Below, piece after piece: positions 28,801-37,800 of a stretch of DNA of 64,000 nucleotides (within the stretch, counting starts at the first letter, position 1; every line of letters starts with the position of its first letter). Position numbers and translations under genes: made by a program. Origin of the DNA: Clytia hemisphaerica (taxonomy: Eukaryota; Cnidaria; Hydrozoa; Leptothecata; Clytiidae); the NCBI GenBank assembly GCA_902728285.1, contig CACVBU010000713.1, forward strand, positions 434,001-498,000. Direction: 5' to 3'. Under the pieces are notes generated by a model. That model was not told the DNA's origin. It was given only the letters and a program-made list of their open reading frames with translations, and did not search any database.

Positions 28801-31800
28801 ATTTACTTTTTCTATTTGTTTGAGTTATAAGAGGCCCATTTTCGCAACTATTGACGCTTTCAATGAGCTACCCGTCAGCATCTTGGACTGACTAGTCTAG
28901 CAAGCTAGACGACTAATTCAGATATATTAGAAATAAAGCAAAAAGTAATAAAGGGAACAATTTTAGTCGTCTAGAAACCTTTGTGCACTAACTCCAAACA
29001 AAAAAAAAGAGTCAATATCGCAATTAAAATTTTTTCCCGCTCAAAAAAAAATTCTTGAAAATAAAATGTGTGTGGATTTGTGTGTTAAAAGTTTTTCATT
29101 TGAGTTGATTTTATTTTGAGAGTTTGTTGTTGCTTGATAAATTGTTTTCTCGCTACGCAAGTTTCTGCGTAGCTAGGCCCGGTATCTATAAGGCTGGAAC
29201 ACCAGATTCTTCCAGTCGTTTATACAAAGTAAATCCCGTATCATTATTTGTGTTTATTATTAGTATTACATGCATTATAAACGACTCCAGTCTATGGACT
29301 GACTAACCAGTTACTTTCACATGACTTAGGTCAAACAAAAGCAAGGTTATTTCATTCGCGTTTTATTGACCATTATACCACAGAGAGTGTGAGAACGCTG
29401 AGGATTAAACCCTAACTGGAACGGATTTCGAAACTTAGCAATTTGAAGTCTTCCCTAATTCCGCCCCCGCCCCCCCCCCCTTTGATTTTTTATTCTTTTT
29501 TGACTGTTAATGACGACGAACAGCTTCCTACGACTTTCACTTGCGCTAAGGCACGCATATTACTGGCAGGCGAGTCATACCAAGCCCATGTACGAAAAAT
29601 GTTCATTTCTTTATAAAATCTAGAATAACCCTAAACAGCCCCTGTTTATATGGAGGCGGGCTGACCCGGTCGGGATCTATTTTGGATGGATTTTCGAACA
29701 TTACATCACAGTTTTTTATCTAATTACTAAGAATAGATCACTCCCACCTCACCTAGCCGGGTCATCCCGGTTTCAATGTGAACAGCCCCTTAATGTTTAT
29801 AAAGTGTATTTAGTATTTGAAGGGTTGCAGTACACTGACAGTTCATTTTTTTACGCGTGAACACATGCATGCTATACCTTTTACACTCTTTCTTTTTCTT
29901 TTCTGACTGACAGGACACATTCGACATAAATCTTTGACTTCACGATCTATCGGTAAGCAGCTGTGACACTACCATATACCACTGGCCTTACATATTACCA
30001 CTGACCCTACAGAGTACTATTTACCTAACAGAGTATTAGCTGACCTTAAAGAGAACTAAACTATTAACATAACTATTTAAATACTAACTATCTTAACACT
30101 TACGCATCTCGAAGGACCCTTTGATCGAAAATGTTGAGTTAGTTTGATGGACAGTATTTTTTTATTAAAAACTTTTTTGAAAATTTTTACAGAGTGCTAG
30201 AGCGGAGAAAATTGCAACTGAGATGAGTCAATAACAGAGAGAAAGATAATCTTTTTTTTTGAATATTTTATTCAGTATACAGAATAGACGAGCGCAAAAA
30301 CATTACGTAATAACGTCAGCGGGGACCGAAATGTCTGCTTTAAGTTGAAGGGAAATCTTTGTTTTCCGATTAAGCAAGACAGACAGAACCATTCGAACAA
30401 AATCAGAACCGAAAACCTCGATTTTTCTCTCGTTTTAAAATGAAAAATTGGAATCTCTCCACTCTCAAATATATTTCCAACGAAATGAAAAATCATTAGA
30501 TTTGGCTTAATAAACAAAAAGCTAGTGCCATTGTTAGAAACTTCTTGCTTTTGAAGGGGGGGCCCTTTGAAAGGTCGGTTGAATTTTGAATGCAGATTTT
30601 ATATACGCACTTTTTAGCGGTACAAAGAAAGAAACCCGGTATGAGAAAAAAATTACTTAAAAAACGAAAAAACCGAGAAAAAAAATTTAACAGTGTAGAA
30701 AAAAACAAAAAAAATCAATAAAAAGAAATCATTAAAAGAAATTATGCATAAAGCAGTATTTTGGGTTTTCCTCGGAAGGCTTTTCGTCGTTTTTTTGAGG
30801 TTTTTGCTGAGCAGTTGAGTGGTCGATTTGATGGTTCTTGTGAAACGAGTGGCTCTGGTTGTTGTTCTGGTTGATGTTGTGCTTCTTGTAGCACATTAAG
30901 TTGTTGTACGATTTGTTGTTGTGGAAACGGGGGGTTGGGAAAGAGTTGGTAACTGTGGGTTGGTTGGTCCGCTGGTAGTCCAAGAAGGTTGTTTTCGTGA
31001 TTGTGGTTCTCGTAGTGTTGGTGGTTTTGGTGTTGTGGTTGTTGAATTAATATTCCCTCGTATCCATTATTTTGCTGTTGAAGATGTTGAGATTGTTCTT
31101 CTCCAAAAGCTCGGTTGTTTTGACGCGAAGCAGCCTCACGTTGGAAATAGCGCAAGTGAGCTGCTTCACGATCTGTCAATTTCAGTAGGGTGTATCGGTT
31201 CGGTCCAATCACAGGTTCGAAACCGGAATACCCTGCACCGTAATACGGAACGTTTGTTCCAAATATCAAACGATTTGATAAAGGCTTCATCTTTTTATAT
31301 TTAATAACAATTACTACTTTCTAACACAACAATATTCGCTTGTTTACTGTTAGAAAGCTGAACGCTAAGTCAAAGTTGAAAATTGAAAAATTTCCACTTG
31401 TAGCATTTTCAAAAAAAGTATTTGACGTCAAAAAATGAATATTTTGTTCGATTAACGTGACGTCAATTATAATAAGTGACGAGTATGTTTCTCCGGGCAA
31501 TTTTTTCTAAATCTGAGTTTGAAAAAAGCGCATTCATCTAGAAGCTTTTGGGGCACAAAACCTATTGAGATGAAATCCTACAGTTTAGAAATTGTGAAAC
31601 GTATGTTCTGCTTTATCGAAAATTTTCTGACACATTCTGTCATTCTTTTTTCTTTTAGACATGGATGCGACGGACGGAATTAAGACGATCGCTGTCTCTG
31701 GTGAAGGTAAGTATTGCAGTTTCTCTTTGATCTAATATTTTCTTCAAATAAGTATATATCTGTATACGAGACTTCTAAGTAGATGGTGATCCCACTACGG

Positions 31801-34800
31801 TCAGGTTAGTGCAGACAGAAGAAAGATTCGAATGAAAAAGGTTCGAATATGAGATTGAGTTGGTGGTAGTTTTCTCAATGTTTGCGCTCCTTTTTATCGA
31901 TGTTCCTACTTATACTTGCCATTTACATCAACGGAGATATTCTGAATAAAATATTGATTAAGTTAACTTTTTCTTTTTCAGGTCCGCAAAAAGGGCGAGG
32001 GGGTAGCGAAAAGATGAAGAAAATCATCTCCAATTTGCTCACCAACACGACCTTCAACCCGATTCCAAGACCTTTGTAAGTAAAGTTGTATACGCGTGCT
32101 GTTCAAATTTTATAATCACCCAGCAGGTTTTTTCAAAATTAACTCAACATTTTTTTGGTGGTTTGTGCTAAGACCCGGCCCTTTTCTTGAGTGCGACTGG
32201 TATAGTGAAAACATCCAGTATCCAGTCTCTCTTTGTAGTTTAATCATTGGATGACATTTTGTCTTTCTTTAGTCCATCACAAGAACAGTATTTACCTCAA
32301 GTCGGTGGAACAGCTTCGATTGTCATCAATGAAATGGAACCTACTTCTCTTATCGCCTTCACCCTCAGGTAACTTTTAACTTTCTTATAGTCTGTGTTCA
32401 TGTATATATGACTGGCATCCGTGGCTTTTGATAGGTAGAAAAACTACCCACTTTTTTTAATAAGAATGGTGTTTTTTCATTTCATCATGGATATTCTTAA
32501 CTTTTTGGGGAAAATTATCCTAAGATATTCTTACGGTATTAGGTTAGGATCCAAAGACAACCTAGAATTAACATGTAATACATAACTGAAGCAAAAATTG
32601 CATTTTTTAAAAAAGGTTCGAGCCTTCCTGGGGGATAGTTGGCAATTTACAGTTAAAAATTCTCTAAAAGGGGCATTCTAAGGTTCAGTTTCAAAATTCC
32701 ATGATGGTGATATTCTTAGCGTATTCTTAATTTTTTGCTCAATTTCATCATGAATATTCTTATAAAGTATATTCTTATTTAAAAAAAAGCGTGTATATTC
32801 CGTTGCTCGGAGCTCGTTTTGATTGATTTTCGCGAAAAATTTTATTCCGGTATCCCGGTAAAATAACAATGAAATAATACTTTTCGCTTAAAAATATAAA
32901 AATAAATGAATTAAGGTTATAATTATAACCAAGTGTTACTTTATTTGTAAATCAAATTATTGTTATGTTTCCCTCCCATACACATACTTCTCTTGATCTC
33001 ATCCAGCTCTCGTGATTACGCTGTACAATTGCAGAACATCCAGGACGTTCTATCAGGGACCAAAGGTAACCGATCAAATCTTCAAACACCGAATTCTTTG
33101 GCAAGTCAACCGAATTCACCAAATCCCCTCCGAAAGAAACCAGAAATGTCGTCAACTTCAAAAGGGCTGAATCAATTGCCTCTACCGTGAGTTTTTGAAA
33201 GACTTCTTGAAAAAAGTTCTCAATTTTCAATTTAAACGAATCTTTTATGTACACCTCACGAGAAAAAATTGCGAAATCTTTTACTAACGTTAGCGGCTCT
33301 CTTTGTTTGATCAATTCTCGTCTGCTACAAAACAACCAAAGATGTTTGGTATATTTCATATCCCATCGGATTTCTTTGTTAAACCAGTATAACTTCTCTT
33401 CATACAGATTATCAGCGGAAAACGACAAGCGCTCTTGGACAGACTCCACCGAAGGATTGCTAAGCAGTGACGGAGGAGAAAGCTTCATGGATAGTATGTA
33501 TTCGCTTTTTTATCATCATATACGACTTTCCCTGATTAAATTCCCTGATCAATAATTATGCAATTGAAGATAGTACTTCTAAAACCAATAGAATCAATAG
33601 AATCAAGAGGTCTTCTTGGTTGTAGATTTTTCTCATTAGTTCCCCCACTCCAGTTTGAACCGATTTTTGAAAAGATTTTTGATTGAACAGATTTTTTGTT
33701 ACCTTTTCTCCCTCTCCAGTTCGACAAACCTTAAGCATTAGAGGGCAGGTAAAAATAATTTCTCCCTCTATTTCTTTCAGAGAGCAATTCACCAGCTCCA
33801 ACACCGGAGCCCTCTACGTTAAAGAGTGTTGTGGGTCGTAAACACCCACTCTCCTCCGTTGGGTACGAAAACGAAAGTGCAGAGTTAGATTTGGAGGAGA
33901 TGGCGGGAAATGATGACGTGTTGTTAGAGGAGAGTCTGAAGACAGGTAATGGCTCATAATCATGAACTACTCTCAAATGAAAACCTTTTCTTTCAATTGA
34001 CCTTATCGGAGTTTTTGATTTTTTCTAAAAAAGTGATGCATTGTGGGATTGTTTCGGGAGTATTACAATAGAATTCCCTCGAGGAATTCCTAAGAGATTT
34101 CTATTGTAATACTCCCGAAACAATCCCACAATGCATCGCTTTTTTAGAAAAATAAAAAACTCCGATAAGGTCTATTATCAAAAACTATGTAAAAAACCAT
34201 TATCCATATGATAGTGAATGGACTATATGGTTGTTTATTATTTCAAAGAGCAATAGTTTACTAAACCATAGAAATTTAAAGAGTAATTGAAGAGGAATGC
34301 TGATTTCCTGGGGAAATATATTACTTTGAATTACTATCCAAACACGTGTAAATCTTAGGTCGTCTGTGAACTTTGAGATGGACCAAGTTAGCGTTCTAGA
34401 CGACTAATGGTGACAAAGTCGAAAACAAGAATGGAAGGGACAAATTGTAGTTTTTACAAACTGATATTACCCCTTTACAATTATCGTATTATCATATAAC
34501 ACCCATACTACTGTATTACACAGATTATAAACAACTCCAGACTAGACCAGGTGACGCTTCCATTTGCTTACTGTAGCTGTTCTTTCTTGTGACTTTAGTT
34601 TCGGAAGAACCAAAGAAGAAAGAAGAGAAAGGTTCACTGGATCATCATGTTAAATTACGTATGTATATCAGTAGCTTTAGTTCATTTCAAAATTTTGTGG
34701 TGTTGATTTGAGTCATGCCAAAACTCGTCTCGCTTCACTATATTTCCTAGCCCGATCTTGTTGTCACACAGACTAAAAACTTTAATTCTTAAATCTCCAA

Positions 34801-37800
34801 ACATATTACCGCTATAGTCAGTAGGCTGGCTAACAAAGCCAGAGTTTCATGCCAAGTATAATTTCTCTGATAATTTTTATTGCTATCAGTCTCTTCTTGT
34901 TAATCTATTTTGGTAATTGTTTCATTTTCAGAATTTCAAAACGACGTCGCGAAATTTTACTGCAGTGTTTATTTCGCGGAACAATTTCGACAATTGCGAG
35001 AAAAGATTTTCCCTGAAGGCGAAGAAAGGTGAGCGAATGTTGAAAGATTCGAGCGAACTAAAATTAAGTCCCGTGAAGATTGTCCAACTGATTCAAATCT
35101 GATTTGAACCTTTCGATATTTCAAATTAGTTTTGGGGTCGTCTTCGACAATTTTTAATCTTAGATTTGTTCGAATGTTCATACCATTGAGCTTAAAGCCC
35201 CGAATGGGCTGGAGGGGAATTTGGGAAATGAAGCCACTTATTTCCCATCCAAAACGCATGGCCCGCCTGGTTTTCACACAAACGTCGGATTGAAGATCAA
35301 ATTTATCGTACCGTATCAAAACAAATAAGCGCCATATTCGATCCGCCATACCAAAAGCAACGCAAATCTTAAGGCTTCTTGTTTATGGTTAAGAGAGTTT
35401 GAAGATTCCCCTTCAGCCTTCGGCCTGGTTTTCTGATTGTAATGAAATTGGCTTACTAATGGCTTTTGTCTTTTTAGATTTATCCAGTCACTATCTCGAT
35501 GTAAATTTTGGAAAGCAACTGGAGGAAAATCCGGTTCCTCTTTTTCCAAGTCTTACGGTAAAAACGAAAATATGAAAATCAAGTGCCTGGTGTTTTTTTT
35601 TGGTTTGAGATCTACGCTCTATTTTAGACGGTTGACTTTCTACCCTTTCTACCTCTAATTATTAGTGAAGGCAAAAATTAAGTGGTTATAATCTTTTTTT
35701 AGGAGAAGGCAATTCAAAAAACTTTAGACAATTAACTTTCTACTCACTTTAATTAGCAATTATAATAGGCAGGGCAGAAAGCGCTGATTTTTCATTTCTA
35801 ACTGTGCAATCCAAATACGTTGGTCATCTGGTACAGGCTAGCAGATGTCAATCTGAACCCGATGACTTAAAGAAGTTCGGTAGGTTTTGAAGAGTGAGTG
35901 AGTTTGATGTGTAAAATCAAAGTTCTTCTTTGAACTCTGAAATATATTCTTCTTCTTCTTCAGATGATCGTTTTGTGATGAAACAAATGTCACGTTTGGA
36001 AGTTCAATCTTTTGTTGATTTTGGTCCAAGATATTTCGCTTACATCAATAAAGCCATAAAAGAAGATGTAAGACTTTGGTTCCTTTATGTTGCAATATTC
36101 GTTGGATATACATTTCTGAGTACAGTTTATGCTCTCTAATTCGATTTTCAAGGGAAATTGGATTTTCACCGTATTAGGTAGCTTATCTCTAATAAACGAT
36201 GCTCTACTATTTAAATTAAATAGTAGAGCATCGTTTATTAGAGTTTCTTGTTGATAATGACTTTCAGCATTATTGAATAATGGAGCGTAACGAATTGCAG
36301 AACGTCGAATTAGAGAGCGTCATGTACAAAATTGATTCCCATATCATCATTTAAACTTCATTTTCCCACCCAAAATTCGACACTCCACTATTTTATTTGT
36401 AAGATTTTTAAGAGTATGTAGAACTTATAAATGTAACTTTTAACAGTAGACCTTACCTAGTATTTCCTTTCTTTTTCAGCGGCCAACTGCCCTGGCGAAA
36501 CTATTGGGTGTGTATCGAATCGGTTTCAAGAACTCAGTGACGAATGCAACCATGAGACAAGATGTCCTGGTCATGGAAAACCTTTTCTACGAGAAGAAAG
36601 TCAATAAGGTAATTATAAATCAGCGGAGTTAACCTTACGAACAAATGGCAGACTTTACTTTGAAGGGTTTTGTGAAAGAGCAAAGTACCTCCAAATAATG
36701 CAGTTAGGTTCCTTGCTTAAGCGTGATTGGCTGATTTTATTATTTACTTGCAAGAGCTTGGTTTTGACGGATTTCCTTGGAATACAGGCTATTAAACTCA
36801 TTACTACAAAGAGATTTGGATCGAATTCTGTTAAATACGTTTAACCATGTTGATACTATGACTTCAGAGATTTAAATTCATGCGATCCGATTCCTCTTCC
36901 ATTTCACTTTTGACCCATTCATACCTGCGTTTAGATCTTCGATTTGAAAGGATCACTACGTGGACGTAAAGCGCAACAAGCAACTAAAGAAGATGTACTG
37001 TTAGACGAAAACCTTTTGGAAAGTAAGAGTTAAATGATTATAAAGTATAATTTTTTTAGGACTGCCAGTGCTGCAGTGTGCCTTTTTGTGATGAAATATT
37101 TCTCTCAGATAGTGACAGTCAAGTGATTTTAAACAAGTTCGATATTTGGATAGGTGCTCGTATTATAGAGACAATAGAGCATTTTGTTTTATTTCCAGTG
37201 ATGTGCGACTCACCGCTGTTCATTAGAGGATAATATTGTATCTACGTTGGCAAATTAATTCTATTACCAATGCCTGTAAAATTAGAAATATCGTTGCTGA
37301 GTTTTAGTGATCAACAAAGGTCTCCCAACGTTACTCTTCAATTTATCCCTTTGATTGGGACAGAGTTTGATAGCTTCTTTTTTTGTTCCAGTGATATGTG
37401 ACTCACCACTATTCATTCGAGGACACAGTAAAGCCATTCTTTCGAAAGCCATTCACAATGACACTGAATTTCTTTCCACCAATATGGTTATGGATTATTC
37501 GTTGTTGGTGGGTATCGATGAAGCAAGAATGAAACTGGTCGTTGGTATCATCGGTAAGTAACACCAAACTCCACAAACCCTGGAGACACTTATCAAAACA
37601 ATGAAGCTTATAAATATAATACTTATACTATGCATTTCTTTAGGATAGGACTATTGCTTGTTCCATTATTCGCAGACAAAAGATAATAATTCAAAAGCTG
37701 AATTAAAAAACAATAAAAATTTAATGTTTTCCGGTATAAAAAAATGGTGACACATCCTGAAAAACTTTGATCAGCCTTTAACAAGCAATTGTTAATTACT

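Noticed and set aside
32952..33488. 178-residue minus-strand ORF
   Set aside because: Lies across PIKfyve exons 42 and 43 and the intron between; it is explained as an antisense shadow, with no splice or domain support.
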